From: Pseudolabrys sp.
Lineage (GTDB): Bacteria; Pseudomonadota; Alphaproteobacteria; Rhizobiales; Xanthobacteraceae
DNA: 64,000 nucleotides
NCBI GenBank assembly: GCA_026125895.1
Contig: JAHCKG010000001.1
Coordinates: 124,001-188,000 of the forward strand
Direction of reading: 5' to 3'
Under the pieces are notes generated by a model. The model ran no database searches. It saw only the letters and a list, made by a program, of their open reading frames with translations, and was not told the DNA's origin. A program made the translations under genes and the position numbers. Every line of letters starts with the position of its first letter. The first letter of the stretch is position 1. This document shows, piece after piece, positions 31,411 to 40,326 of the stretch.

Positions 31411-32691
31411 ATGGACCTTGGCCTTCTGGTGATTGCGGCCTTCTTTGTATTGTTCGTGCTCGGCTTTCCGGTGGTGTTCGCCATCCTGGTGCCGTCGATC
31501 GCCTATATCTGGTGGCAGGACATTCCGCTGGCGACCATCGGTCAGCGCGTTCTCTATTCGATGGACTCGTTTCCACTGGTGGCGGTGCCGGTATTCATCT
31601 TCGTCGGCAATCTCATGAATTCGGCCGGCATCACGCAGAAGCTGTTTCACTTCGCCGACGTGCTGGTCGGCCGCCTCTATGGCGGGCTGGCGCAGGTCAA
31701 TATCGTCGCCAGCCTGATCTTCTCCGGCGTTTCCGGCGCGGCGCTGGCCGATGTCGGCGGCCTCGGCCGCATCGAGATCAAGGCGATGAAGGATCGCGGT
31801 TTCTCGTTGCCGTTCTCCGCCGCGATCACCGGCGCCTCCGCCATCGTCGGGCCGATCTTCCCGCCATCGATCCCGCTGATCATCTATGCCTCGATCACCT
31901 CGATCTCGGCGCTGCAGTTGCTGGTCGCCGGCATCATCCCGGCGCTGATCTGCGTCGCCATGCTGATGATCGCGACCGCCATCATCGCGATGAAGGCCGA
32001 CCTGCCGCGCTCCGACCGCTGGCCGACCTTCGGCGAACTGTGGCGCGCGCTGTGGCCGGCGGCGCCGGCGCTGTTCGCGCCCGTGGTGCTGGTCGGCGGC
32101 ATGCTGTCCGGCAGCTTTACGCCGACCGAAGCGTCGGCGATCTGCGTCATCTACGTGCTGCTGATCGGCGCGTTCTACTACCGCGACATGAACTGGGGCT
32201 TCATCCGCGAAGCGGCGATCGCTACCGTGCGCGGCACTGCCGCCATCCTCATCATCGTCGCGGCCGCCTCGATGTTCGGCTGGATCCTCGCGGTCGAACA
32301 GGTGCCGCAGGAGTTCTCGGCCTGGTTCAAGGATATTTCCACCAACCCGCTGGTGCTGCTGCTGGTGGTGAACTGCATCTTCTTCATCGCCGGCATGTTC
32401 GTCGATTCGACCACCGCGACGCTTCTGCTGGTGCCGATCGTCGCGCCGCCGGTCGTCGCCGCGGGCGTCGATCCGATCCATCTCGGCATCGTCGTTGTCT
32501 TCAACCTGATGATCGGCACGATCACGCCGCCATTCGGCCTGTCGCTGTTCCTGCTCTCGAGCATGACCGGCGTGCCGATGGTCAAACTCCTGAAGGCGAT
32601 GTTGCCGTACTACCCGCCGCTGCTGATCACGCTTGCCATCCTGACGGCGGTACCCGCGCTGGTTCTTTTCATCCCCAATCTTTTGCGATAG
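31411..32691 (+). CDS. dctM: TRAP transporter large permease (DctM family)
   Basis: A 426-aa polytopic protein with about 12 helices. MDLGLLVIAAFFVLFVLGFPVVFAI, PVFIFVGNLMNSAGIT, FSGVSGAALADVGGLG, GPIFPPSIPLIIYA and GTITPPFGLSLFLLSS are the standard DctM blocks. It catalyses sodium-coupled uptake of the acid delivered by DctP. Its stop overlaps a possible GTG start of the GntR gene. Confidence 0.94.
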   Translation: MDLGLLVIAAFFVLFVLGFPVVFAILVPSIAYIWWQDIPLATIGQRVLYSMDSFPLVAVPVFIFVGNLMNSAGITQKLFHFADVLVGRLYGGLAQVNIVASLIFSGVSGAALADVGGLGRIEIKAMKDRGFSLPFSAAITGASAIVGPIFPPSIPLIIYASITSISALQLLVAGIIPALICVAMLMIATAIIAMKADLPRSDRWPTFGELWRALWPAAPALFAPVVLVGGMLSGSFTPTEASAICVIYVLLIGAFYYRDMNWGFIREAAIATVRGTAAILIIVAAASMFGWILAVEQVPQEFSAWFKDISTNPLVLLLVVNCIFFIAGMFVDSTTATLLLVPIVAPPVVAAGVDPIHLGIVVVFNLMIGTITPPFGLSLFLLSSMTGVPMVKLLKAMLPYYPPLLITLAILTAVPALVLFIPNLLR

Positions 32692-32702
32692 TGATCCGCC
32701 GC

Positions 32703-33410
32703 ATGGCAGACCCCGCAGAGCAGACCACGGCGATTGATCTCGGCGGCCGGATCGAATGGCGCTCGCTCCACGAAACTGTGGTCGCGCGTTTGCGCGATCT
32801 GATCGCCGAAGGCCAGCTTCCCGAAGGCAGCCGCATCGTCGAGCGGGAGTTGTGCGACCAGCTCGGCGTGTCGCGCACCCCGCTGCGCGAAGCCTTCAAG
32901 GTGCTGGCGTCCGAGGGGCTCGTCGAAATCCTGCCGAACCGCGGCGCTGTGGTTACGCGCTTGAGTCCGCGCGAGGCGCACGACATGCTGGCCGTGCTCG
33001 CCCGGCTCGAGGCCTTCGCCGGCGAACTCGCCTGTACGCACGCGACCGATGCCGAGTTGCGCGGCTTGCGCGATCTTCACGGCTGCATGATGGAGCACTA
33101 CCGGCAGCGCGAGAAACTGGAGTACTTCCGCATCAATCAGAGCATCCATGTGGAGATCGTCCGCGTTGCGCGTAACGACGTACTGCGCTCGACCCACGGC
33201 CGCCTTCATGCGCGGATGAAGCGCAGCCGTTTCCGCGGCAACGATATCCCCGACAACTGGGCCGCGGCCGTCGCCGATCATGAAGAGTTGATAGTCGCGC
33301 TGGAGACGCGCAATGGGCGGCTGGCTCACGACGTCCTGCGGCGTCACATCGAGGCATCCTGGACGCGGCTGGCCAACTCGCTCGCCATCGATCCCGCCAC
33401 GTTCGATTAA
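32703..33410 (+). CDS. GntR-family regulator, FCD subfamily
   Basis: A 235-aa regulator: an N-terminal winged helix (LHETVVARLRDLIAEGQLPEGSRIVERELCDQLGVSRTPLREAFKVLASEGLVEI) and a C-terminal all-helical FCD effector domain (EAFAGELACTHATDAELRGL ... VADHEELIVALETRNGRLAHDVLRRHI) with the HxE metal/ligand motif. ATG at 32703 is used; GTG at 32691, overlapping the dctM stop, is the alternative. It probably binds 29767-29788 and responds to the transported acid. Confidence 0.92.
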   Translation: MADPAEQTTAIDLGGRIEWRSLHETVVARLRDLIAEGQLPEGSRIVERELCDQLGVSRTPLREAFKVLASEGLVEILPNRGAVVTRLSPREAHDMLAVLARLEAFAGELACTHATDAELRGLRDLHGCMMEHYRQREKLEYFRINQSIHVEIVRVARNDVLRSTHGRLHARMKRSRFRGNDIPDNWAAAVADHEELIVALETRNGRLAHDVLRRHIEASWTRLANSLAIDPATFD

Positions 33411-33430
33411 CCTCCGCGGAGGATTGCACC

Positions 33431-34306
33431 ATGGACAAGACCATCGGATTCATCGGCCTCGGCTTGATGGGCGAAGGCTTCACGCGTCGGCTGGTCGAGA
33501 AAGGCTATCGCGTCATCGGTTACGACATCGATGCCAAGCGCACGGCTGCGGCCGCAGGGTGGGGCGTGATATCGGCCAAAAACGCGGCTGACGTGGCCGC
33601 GCAAAGCGACATCATTCTGTGCTGCGTCATCAACACGGCGGCGGTCGAGGATGCGGCGCTCGGCGTGTCCGGTGTCGTCAACACGCCTAAGCCAGCCGGC
33701 AAGATCTTTATCGACCATTCGACCACGGAACTCGAGGCGACACGCCGCATGGCCGCGGCACTCGCTGCGAAAGGCATGTCGTTTATCGATGCGCCGGTGT
33801 CCGGCGGGCCAGGCGCGGCCAAGGCCGGCACTCTGGCGATCATGGCGGGCGGCGACGATGCAGCCATCGCGAAGGCTGCGCCGGTGCTGGCCGCTCTCGG
33901 CACCATGACGCATATGGGCGCGGTCGGCACCGGACAGGCGACCAAACTGGTCAATCAGACTCTGGTGCTGACGAATTACTGCGTCATCGCCGAGGCGCTG
34001 CGGCTCGCCGAATCCTACGGCGTCGATGCCACAAAGATCCCGAAGGCGCTGGCGACCGGCCATGCCGGTTCGAACCTTCTGGCCGCGGCCATGCCGCAAA
34101 TGATCGCCGAGGATTTCGTGCCCCGCGGCTTTGCCCGGCAGGTGTTGAAGGACCTCGAAATGCTGCAGGCGGCGGCACGCGAGCAACATCTGGCGATGCC
34201 GATGGCATCGCAGGCGCTGACCTTGTACCGGTTGCTGGTCGCGTCCGGCAAAAGCGAGCTCGACGCCACCGCGGTGGTGACGCTGTATCCCAAGCACTAT
34301 CCATGA
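33431..34306 (+). CDS. NAD(P)-dependent oxidoreductase, 3-hydroxyisobutyrate dehydrogenase family
   Basis: A 291-aa beta-hydroxyacid dehydrogenase: Rossmann motif GFIGLGLMGEGFTRRLVEKG, FIDHSTTE, substrate loop DAPVSGGPGAAKAG, and catalytic Lys in GTGQATKLVNQ. It oxidises a 3-hydroxy acid such as 3-hydroxyisobutyrate, tartronate semialdehyde or a relative. TCCGCGGAGGA precedes the ATG. It is the last gene of the TRAP operon, 20 bp after the GntR gene, and is convergent with the second GntR gene. Confidence 0.93.
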   Translation: MDKTIGFIGLGLMGEGFTRRLVEKGYRVIGYDIDAKRTAAAAGWGVISAKNAADVAAQSDIILCCVINTAAVEDAALGVSGVVNTPKPAGKIFIDHSTTELEATRRMAAALAAKGMSFIDAPVSGGPGAAKAGTLAIMAGGDDAAIAKAAPVLAALGTMTHMGAVGTGQATKLVNQTLVLTNYCVIAEALRLAESYGVDATKIPKALATGHAGSNLLAAAMPQMIAEDFVPRGFARQVLKDLEMLQAAAREQHLAMPMASQALTLYRLLVASGKSELDATAVVTLYPKHYP

Positions 34307-34330
34307 CGCGGCTTCTGCAGCGGTGCGTCG

Positions 34331-35014
34331 TCAAGCCGTTGCTGCTGCATCCTGCTGTGCCGCAAGGTCGCGGCCTCTGTCGGTTTCCGCAAAGCCGGCC
34401 TTGAGGATCTCTTCGCGCTTGTGACGCAGGTGCGCGCGCAGAATGTGGGCGAGCCCGAGGGCGTCTCGCCGCTGCAGCGCGTTGAGGATCGCTTCGTGTT
34501 CGCGGATGGCGGTGGCCCAGCGCGGCGGCGTCATCGGCGTCAGGTAGCGCGCGCGACGGATACGCGCCGTCACCGAGTCGTACAGCCCCGACAGCACGGG
34601 GTTGCACGCCGCGGCGACGATCGCTTCGTGGATTTGCCGATTACGCCGATAATATTGAGTGAGATCGCCGTCGCGGTAGTGCTCGACCATGGCGGCATGT
34701 GCCTTGGCGATTTCCTGCAACTGCTCCTCAGTGACGCGCTCGCAAGCGAGCTCGCCGGCCAGCGCCTCGAGGCCCTGACACACTTCGAAAAGATCGTGGA
34801 CGTCCTTGTCGGTGAGGCGCGCGGCGCGCGAGCCGCGGTTCGGCAGCAGCAGCACCAGGCCTTCGGCGGCGAGAACCTTCAGCGCCTCGCGCAGCGGCGT
34901 GCGCGAGATGTTCAGCTTGAGGCAAAGCTCGCGCTCCGGAATGCGGGCGCCGGGCGGCACCTCGCCCTCCAGCAGCAAGTCCCGCAGGCGGGACACAACC
35001 TCCTCATGCAGCAT
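34331..35014 (-). CDS. GntR-family regulator, FCD subfamily
   Basis: A 227-aa regulator: MLHEEVVSRLRDLLLEGEVP, PGARIPERELCLKLNISRTP and LREALKVLAAEGLVLLLPNR form the winged helix. The FCD domain follows (GLEALAGELACERVTEEQLQ ... AIREHEAILNALQRRDALGLAHILRAHLRHKREEIL). The ATG at 35014 is chosen because the DNA-binding domain begins there and because the operator-like dyad 35038-35050 then lies 23 bp upstream; earlier ATGs (for example 35080) would put that dyad inside the gene. Divergent from the enoyl-CoA hydratase operon. Confidence 0.9.
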   Translation of the reverse strand: MLHEEVVSRLRDLLLEGEVPPGARIPERELCLKLNISRTPLREALKVLAAEGLVLLLPNRGSRAARLTDKDVHDLFEVCQGLEALAGELACERVTEEQLQEIAKAHAAMVEHYRDGDLTQYYRRNRQIHEAIVAAACNPVLSGLYDSVTARIRRARYLTPMTPPRWATAIREHEAILNALQRRDALGLAHILRAHLRHKREEILKAGFAETDRGRDLAAQQDAAATA

Positions 35015-35037
35015 CGGATTTTGGCTTCCCGGGCCGA

Positions 35038-35050
35038 TTTTGCATTCAAA
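35038..35050. promoter_or_regulatory. FCD-GntR-type half-perfect dyad
   Basis: TTTTGCATTCAAA has the TTTG-CATT-CAAA arrangement, the same central CATT as the 29767 operator. It lies 23 bp upstream of the GntR start and fits autoregulation. Confidence 0.5.
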
Positions 35051-35100
35051 CTGGAACCATATACGGAAAAATCCTGCCATTGTCTCTTGAATAATACGAG

Positions 35101-35114
35101 TTTTGAATTCAAAA
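35101..35114. promoter_or_regulatory. FCD-GntR-type palindrome
   Basis: TTTTGAATTCAAAA is a perfect 14-bp palindrome with the TTG-N4-CAA core. It is 34 bp upstream of the enoyl-CoA hydratase ATG and 86 bp from the GntR start. With the neighbouring dyad it would let one GntR protein control both directions. Confidence 0.6.
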
Positions 35115-35148
35115 TCGCGGCAACACCAGGGTAGGAAACACAATCAAA

Positions 35149-35946
35149 ATGGATCAGCCGCACTCGGGCGCCGACGACCTCCTGTTCGAAATCAAGGGCG
35201 GCATCGGCTGGGTCACCTTCAACCGGCCGCAGGCGCGCAACGCCTTTACCTTCGCCATGTACGAGCGCCTCGCCGAGATCAGCGAGCAGGCCAATGCCGA
35301 CCGCTCGATCAAGGCCATCGTGTTCACCGGCGCCGGCGACAAGGCCTTCGCCTCGGGCACAGACATCAACCAGTTCCGCGCCTTCAAGACGCCGCAGGAT
35401 GCCCTCGACTACGAAGGCCGCATCGACCGCGTGCTCACCAAGCTGGAAGAGTGCCGAGTCCCGACCATCGCAGCGATATCCGGCGCCTGCACCGGCGGCG
35501 GCGCCGGCATCGCCGCCTGCTGCGACCTGCGCATCGGCACCAGGACCACCAAGGTCGGCTTCCCGATCGCCCGCACGCTCGGCAACTGCCTGTCGATGTC
35601 GAACATCAGCCGCCTGACGGCGCTGATCGGCCCGGCGCGCGTCAAGGACGTCATCTTCACCGCGCGCCTGATCGGCGCCGAAGAGGCCGCGCATGTCGGC
35701 CTCCTGCACGAGGTGGTCGAGGATCATCCTGCGCTGATGCAGCGCGCCGACGAACTGTCGAAGCAGATCGCCGGTCACGCGCCGCTGACTCTCGCCGCCA
35801 CCAAGCGGGCGCTGGCCCGGCTGCAGAAGCGGCTGACCCGCGAGGAGGGCGAGGACCTGATCGTCAGTTGCTACATGAGCCAGGACTTCCGCGAGGGCAT
35901 GGACGCCTTCCTCAACAAGCGCGCGCCGCAGTGGAAGGGCGAGTAA
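35149..35946 (+). CDS. Enoyl-CoA hydratase/isomerase family protein
   Basis: A 265-aa crotonase: LFEIKGGIGWVTFNRPQARNAF, the first oxyanion-hole strand AFASGTDINQF and the second GACTGGGAGIAACCDLRIGT. At the usual Glu region the sequence is ARTLGNCLSMSNISRL, so the standard catalytic Glu is not obvious and the reaction may be hydrolysis or isomerisation rather than hydration. Full length. It starts after GTAGGAAAC and ends 4 bp before the CoA-transferase gene, forming one operon with it and the TctCBA transporter. Confidence 0.92.
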   Translation: MDQPHSGADDLLFEIKGGIGWVTFNRPQARNAFTFAMYERLAEISEQANADRSIKAIVFTGAGDKAFASGTDINQFRAFKTPQDALDYEGRIDRVLTKLEECRVPTIAAISGACTGGGAGIAACCDLRIGTRTTKVGFPIARTLGNCLSMSNISRLTALIGPARVKDVIFTARLIGAEEAAHVGLLHEVVEDHPALMQRADELSKQIAGHAPLTLAATKRALARLQKRLTREEGEDLIVSCYMSQDFREGMDAFLNKRAPQWKGE

Positions 35947-35950
35947 CGAG

Positions 35951-37198
35951 ATGGGTAGCCAGAGCCGTCCGCAGGGGCCCCTGACGGGTCTCAAGGTCGT
36001 CGATCTGACGCATGTCATGGCGGGACCGACCTGCACCTTGATGCTCGCCGACATGGGCGCCGAGGTCATCAAGATCGAAAAGACGCCGAAGGGCGACGAC
36101 ACCCGCTATTCGGTGCCGCCGAAGATCGGCGACGAGGCCGCGTCCTTCCTTATGATGAATCGCAACAAGCGCGGCGTCGTCATCGACCTCAAGACCAAGG
36201 GTGGCGCGGCGATCCTGCGCAAGCTGATCGCCAAGGCCGACGTGCTGGTCGAAAACTTCGCCCCCGGCGTGCTCGAGCGTCTCGGCTTCGGCTACGAGGC
36301 GATGCACAAGGAATTCCCCGGCCTCATCTACTGCTCGCTGTCCGGCTTCGGCCGCACCGGCCCCTACAAGGAGCGGCGCGGTTTCGACCTCGTCGCGCAG
36401 GCGATGAGCGGCATCATGAGCTTCACCGGCGAACGTCCCGACGGCCCGCCGGTCAAATGCGGCGCGCCGCTGTCCGACATCACCGCCGGCATCCTCGCCG
36501 CGCTCGGCATCCTGGCCGCCTATACCAACAAGCTGAAGACCGGGAAGGGCCAGTGGGTCGAGACCTCGCTCTATGAGGCGGCGCTCGTGCAGACCTACTG
36601 GCAGTCGGCCATCGCGCTGGCGACCGGCGTCGCGCCGAAGGCAATGGGCTCGGCGCATCCCTTGAACGCGCCGTATCAGGCCTTCGAAGCCGCGGACGGG
36701 TGGATCGTCGTCGGCGGCGCTAACCAGAAGCACTGGGGCCTGATGCTCGACGCCATGGGCCTGAGCGAGCTGGCGCAGGACCCGCGATTTGTCACCGGTG
36801 CCGACCGCATGGCGCATCTCAAGGAGCTGGATGCGGCGCTGAGCAAACGTTACCGCGAAAAGCCGTCGCAATATTGGCTCGACGAACTGGACAAGCGCGG
36901 CGTGCCCTGCGGGCCGGTCATGAACATGCTGCAGGCCCTGTCCGATCCGCAGACGCTGGCGCGCGAGATGGTCGTCGACGTCGAGCACGCCACGCTCGGC
37001 CCGGTGAAGACCATGGGCCTGCCCATCAAGTTCTCGGAGACGCCGGGCAAGGTTCGCTCTGGTGCGCCGCTCTACGGCCAGCATACGCGCGAGGTGCTGC
37101 GCGAATACGGATTTGACGAGCAGGAGATCAAGCGCCTCGAGGAGGAGGGTGCCGTGGTATCGGCGCCGGAAGACAAGACGCGGCAACGCGTCGCCTAA
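35951..37198 (+). CDS. CaiB/BaiF family CoA-transferase (formyl-CoA-transferase type III)
   Basis: A 415-aa class III CoA-transferase: GPLTGLKVVDLTHVMAGPTC, VIKIEKTPKGDDTR, NRNKRGVVIDLKTKGG, then RRGFDLVAQAMSGIMSFTG with the acyl-accepting Asp, and GQWVETSLYEAAL. It transfers CoA between acids (for example succinyl- or formyl-CoA donors) and would activate the acid taken up by the neighbouring TctCBA system, ready for the crotonase. Normal length. Confidence 0.94.
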   Translation: MGSQSRPQGPLTGLKVVDLTHVMAGPTCTLMLADMGAEVIKIEKTPKGDDTRYSVPPKIGDEAASFLMMNRNKRGVVIDLKTKGGAAILRKLIAKADVLVENFAPGVLERLGFGYEAMHKEFPGLIYCSLSGFGRTGPYKERRGFDLVAQAMSGIMSFTGERPDGPPVKCGAPLSDITAGILAALGILAAYTNKLKTGKGQWVETSLYEAALVQTYWQSAIALATGVAPKAMGSAHPLNAPYQAFEAADGWIVVGGANQKHWGLMLDAMGLSELAQDPRFVTGADRMAHLKELDAALSKRYREKPSQYWLDELDKRGVPCGPVMNMLQALSDPQTLAREMVVDVEHATLGPVKTMGLPIKFSETPGKVRSGAPLYGQHTREVLREYGFDEQEIKRLEEEGAVVSAPEDKTRQRVA

Positions 37199-37235
37199 CA
37201 ACGTCGATAATAAAAAACACCATCAGGAGGAAACT

Positions 37236-38234
37236 ATGCGTTCATTTGCCAAACTGGTCATGCTGTCCGGCGCCGCCGCCTTCGCCGTGCTTGCGGCGCA
37301 GCCGGCGCTGGCTGCCTGGAAGCCCGAGAAGCCGATCGAATTCATCGCTACCGCAGGCCCCGGCGGCGGCACCGACATCATTGCCCGCACGGTCCAGGGC
37401 ATCATCACCAAGTACAAGTTCATCGATAAGCCGATCGTGGTGGTGAACAAGGGCGGTGGCAGCGGTGCCGAGGGTTACACCTACGGCAAGGCCATGGCCG
37501 GCGACCCCCACAAGGTCATCTTCGGCACCTCGAACGCCTGGCAGCAGCCGATGGTGTCGAAAGTGGCGTTCAACTACACCGACCTGACGCCGATCGCGGC
37601 GATGGCGCAGGACGAGTTCCTCATCTGGGTGAAGCAGGATTCGCCGTGGAAGACGGCCGGTGACTATCTCAAGGCCGCCAAATCCGGCGACCTGAAGATG
37701 GGCGGCGCGCAGTCCAAGGACACCGATGAGGTGCTTACCCGCATGATCGAGAAGATCGGCAATGTGAAGATCACCTACATCCCCTTCAAGTCGGGCGGCG
37801 AAGCCGCAGTGCAACTCGCCGGCGGCCATATCGACTCGCACGTCAACAACCCGAGCGAGAGCGTCGGCCAGTGGCGTGGCGGCACGCAGCACCCGATCTG
37901 CGTATTCAGTTCCAAGCGGCTGACCAACACCGACAAGGTGACGGCGACCGAGGGCTGGTCGGACATCCCGACCTGCGTCGAGCAGGGCATCAATATCCCG
38001 GTCTACCAGCAGCCGCGCACCGTCTGGCTGCCGGGCAAGGTGACGCCGGAGCAGGCGGCGTTCTATGTCGACGTCATGAAAAAGGTCCAGGACACGCCGG
38101 AATGGGCCGAGTACATCAAGCGCACCTCGCAGACCAACACCTTCCTCACCGGCGATGGCTTCCAGAAGTTCATCAAGGAAGATATCGAGCACGTGCATCA
38201 GATCGCCCAGGAACAGGGCTGGCTGGTGAAGTAG
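37236..38234 (+). CDS. tctC: Tripartite tricarboxylate transporter substrate-binding protein (TctC/Bug family)
   Basis: A 332-aa periplasmic protein with a clear signal peptide (MRSFAKLVMLSGAAAFAVLA, cleavage after ALAA). KPIEFIATAGPGGGTDIIAR is the ligand loop of Bug proteins, followed by VVVNKGGGSGAEGYTYGKAM. Captures a carboxylate for TctAB. AGGAGGAAACT precedes the ATG. Positioned 37 bp after the CoA-transferase gene. Confidence 0.94.
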   Translation: MRSFAKLVMLSGAAAFAVLAAQPALAAWKPEKPIEFIATAGPGGGTDIIARTVQGIITKYKFIDKPIVVVNKGGGSGAEGYTYGKAMAGDPHKVIFGTSNAWQQPMVSKVAFNYTDLTPIAAMAQDEFLIWVKQDSPWKTAGDYLKAAKSGDLKMGGAQSKDTDEVLTRMIEKIGNVKITYIPFKSGGEAAVQLAGGHIDSHVNNPSESVGQWRGGTQHPICVFSSKRLTNTDKVTATEGWSDIPTCVEQGINIPVYQQPRTVWLPGKVTPEQAAFYVDVMKKVQDTPEWAEYIKRTSQTNTFLTGDGFQKFIKEDIEHVHQIAQEQGWLVK

Positions 38235-38240
38235 CGCGGG

Positions 38241-38708
38241 ATGATCTCGCAACGCGCCATTGAACTGACGACGGCGGCGGTCACCGGCCTGTTCGGCGTG
38301 GCCGTCGCCGTCTCGAGTCTGGATAACGGCATCGGCTGGGGTGAACGAGGCGTCGACGCCGGCACCTTCCCGATGATCGTCGGCACGGCGATCGCACTCG
38401 GGAGCCTCTACAATTTCGTGCGCGGCGCCGTGGCCGCGCACGAGATCGCAGTCACCTGGACGGCGCTGCGTCGCGTCGCCGGTCTGTTCGTGCCGGCGGC
38501 GATCTTCATCGCGTTGATCCCGAGCCTGGGCATGTATGTCGCGTCATTCGGTTACATGCTCGCGACCTTGGGCTGGCAGCGCAAGCTGCCGGCGTGGAAG
38601 ACGGCGGCGATTGCGATCGCCGCGCCGCTGTTCCTCTACATCGTTTTCGAAAAGGCCTTCGTGGTGTCGCTGCCGCATGGCGCGCTGTTCGAGATGATGG
38701 GATTCTGA
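38241..38708 (+). CDS. tctB: Tripartite tricarboxylate transporter small permease (TctB family)
   Basis: A 155-aa membrane protein with about four helices; GWGERGVDAGTFPMIVG near residue 35 and FVPAAIFIALIPSLGMYVAS are typical TctB blocks. It starts 6 bp after tctC and ends 7 bp before tctA. Confidence 0.88.
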   Translation: MISQRAIELTTAAVTGLFGVAVAVSSLDNGIGWGERGVDAGTFPMIVGTAIALGSLYNFVRGAVAAHEIAVTWTALRRVAGLFVPAAIFIALIPSLGMYVASFGYMLATLGWQRKLPAWKTAAIAIAAPLFLYIVFEKAFVVSLPHGALFEMMGF

Positions 38709-38715
38709 GCGTACC

Positions 38716-40236
38716 ATGGAAAGCAACATCGAATCCCTGATGCACGGCTTCGGCATCGCGATCACGATGCAGCACATCCTGCTGATGATGGTCGGCGTGC
38801 TGCTCGGCATTTTGGTCGGCGTGCTGCCCGGCCTCGGCGCGCCGAACGGTGTGTCGTTGTTGCTGCCGCTGACCTTCGGCATGCAGCCGGTGTCCGCGAT
38901 CATTTTGTTGTCGAGCATGTACTGGGGCGCGCTGTTCGGCGGCTCGGTAACGTCGATTCTGTTCAATATTCCCGGCGAGCCATCGTCCGTCGCAACGACA
39001 TTCGACGGCTACCCGATGGCGCGCGACGGCCGGCCGAGCACGGCGCTGGCGACGGCCTTCGGCTCGGCCGCGTTCGGCGCGCTGGTCGGCGTCGTCCTGA
39101 TCACACTGGTGGCCTCCTGGGTCGCGCAATTCGCCTTGCGCTTCGGACCGCCGGAATACTTCGCCGTTTACTTTCTCGCCTTCGCCAGCTTCGTCGGCAT
39201 GGGCGGTACGCCGCCGTTGAAAACGCTGGTGGCGTTGTCGATCGGCTTCGCCATCGCCGCCATCGGCATCGACACGGTGTCCGGCAGCGTGCGCCTCAAT
39301 TTCGGCATCCCGGAACTGGTCAAGGGCGTCGATTTCGTCGTCGCCGTCATGGGCCTGTTCGGCATCGGCGAGCTGCTGCTCGCGGTCGAGGAGGAGATGC
39401 ACGCCAAGGCGGTCTCATCGAAGATCGACTGGCGCGAGGTCTTCCGCACCGTCGTTGGCCTGCCGCGTTACGGCTGGACGCTGCTGCGTAGCGCCGCGAT
39501 CGGCTGCTGGATGGGCATCACGCCCGGGGGACCGACGGCGGCATCGTTCATGAGCTACGGCATCGCCAAGCGCTTCGCCAAGAGAGGCACCCGGTTCGGC
39601 ACCGGCGTGCCGGAAGGCATCGTCGCGCCGGAGGCGGCCGATCACTCCGCCGGCACCAGCGCGCTGCTGCCGATGCTGTCGCTCGGCATCCCGGGCTCGG
39701 CCACCGCCGCGGTAATGATGGGCGGCCTGATGATCTGGGGACTCAACCCCGGCCCGATGCTTTTCACCGACCAGCGCGACTTCGTCTGGGGGTTGATCGC
39801 GTCGATGTATGTCAGCAACATCGTCGCCGTTGTGCTGGTGCTGCTGACGGTGCCGATGTTCGCAGCGCTGATGCGCATTCCTTTCTTCATCATCGCGCCG
39901 CTGATCTTCATCATCTGCACGGTCGGCGCCTATTCGGTGTCGAACTCCTACCTCGACGTGATCCTGATGTTCGGCTTCGGCATTCTCGGATACCTGTTCA
40001 AGAAGGCGTCCTATCCACTGGCGCCGCTGGTGCTGGCGATCGTCATCGGCGACAAGGCGGAAGATGCATTCCGTCAGGCGATGCTGATGTCGAAGGGTTC
40101 GCTCGGCATCTTCTTCAGCAGCCCGCTGGTGACCTGCCTCATCCTCGGCGGCTTCGCGTTCCTGCTGCTGCCGCAATTGATGAAGCTTGTGCGTCCGCAG
40201 CGGCGCCAGCCGGACCTGGGCCCGACCGAGGTCTGA
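38716..40236 (+). CDS. tctA: Tripartite tricarboxylate transporter large permease (TctA family)
   Basis: A 506-aa permease with about 12 helices: VGVLLGILVGVLPGLGAPNGVSLLLPLTFGM is the TctA signature, SVTSILFNIPGEPSSVATTFDGYPMA and the repeated GIPGSATAAVMMGGLMIWGLNPGP follow. Full length. Last gene of the crotonase/CoA-transferase/TctCBA operon; a long inverted repeat follows (40286-40314). Confidence 0.95.
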   Translation: MESNIESLMHGFGIAITMQHILLMMVGVLLGILVGVLPGLGAPNGVSLLLPLTFGMQPVSAIILLSSMYWGALFGGSVTSILFNIPGEPSSVATTFDGYPMARDGRPSTALATAFGSAAFGALVGVVLITLVASWVAQFALRFGPPEYFAVYFLAFASFVGMGGTPPLKTLVALSIGFAIAAIGIDTVSGSVRLNFGIPELVKGVDFVVAVMGLFGIGELLLAVEEEMHAKAVSSKIDWREVFRTVVGLPRYGWTLLRSAAIGCWMGITPGGPTAASFMSYGIAKRFAKRGTRFGTGVPEGIVAPEAADHSAGTSALLPMLSLGIPGSATAAVMMGGLMIWGLNPGPMLFTDQRDFVWGLIASMYVSNIVAVVLVLLTVPMFAALMRIPFFIIAPLIFIICTVGAYSVSNSYLDVILMFGFGILGYLFKKASYPLAPLVLAIVIGDKAEDAFRQAMLMSKGSLGIFFSSPLVTCLILGGFAFLLLPQLMKLVRPQRRQPDLGPTEV

Positions 40237-40285
40237 GACATCCTAATCCGTCAACGAATGGGCCCCGCTGATCTGGTGTCGGCCG

Positions 40286-40314
40286 GATCTGGCGGCTAGT
40301 CGCCTCGCCAGATC
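40286..40314. terminator. Bidirectional terminator-like inverted repeat
   Basis: GATCTGGCG (40286-40294) and CGCCAGATC (40306-40314) form a perfect 9-bp stem with an 11-nt loop between the convergent tctA and acyl-CoA ligase genes. No T-run follows, so it may act with Rho or simply block convergent transcripts. Confidence 0.5.
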
Positions 40315-40326
40315 TCCAAACAGCGA

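Noticed and set aside
30873-33410. An 845-codon plus-strand frame over dctQ, dctM and gntR
   Set aside because: Its first 600 residues are Arg/Ala-rich out-of-phase readings of dctQM; only the last 235 codons are a real gene (GntR).
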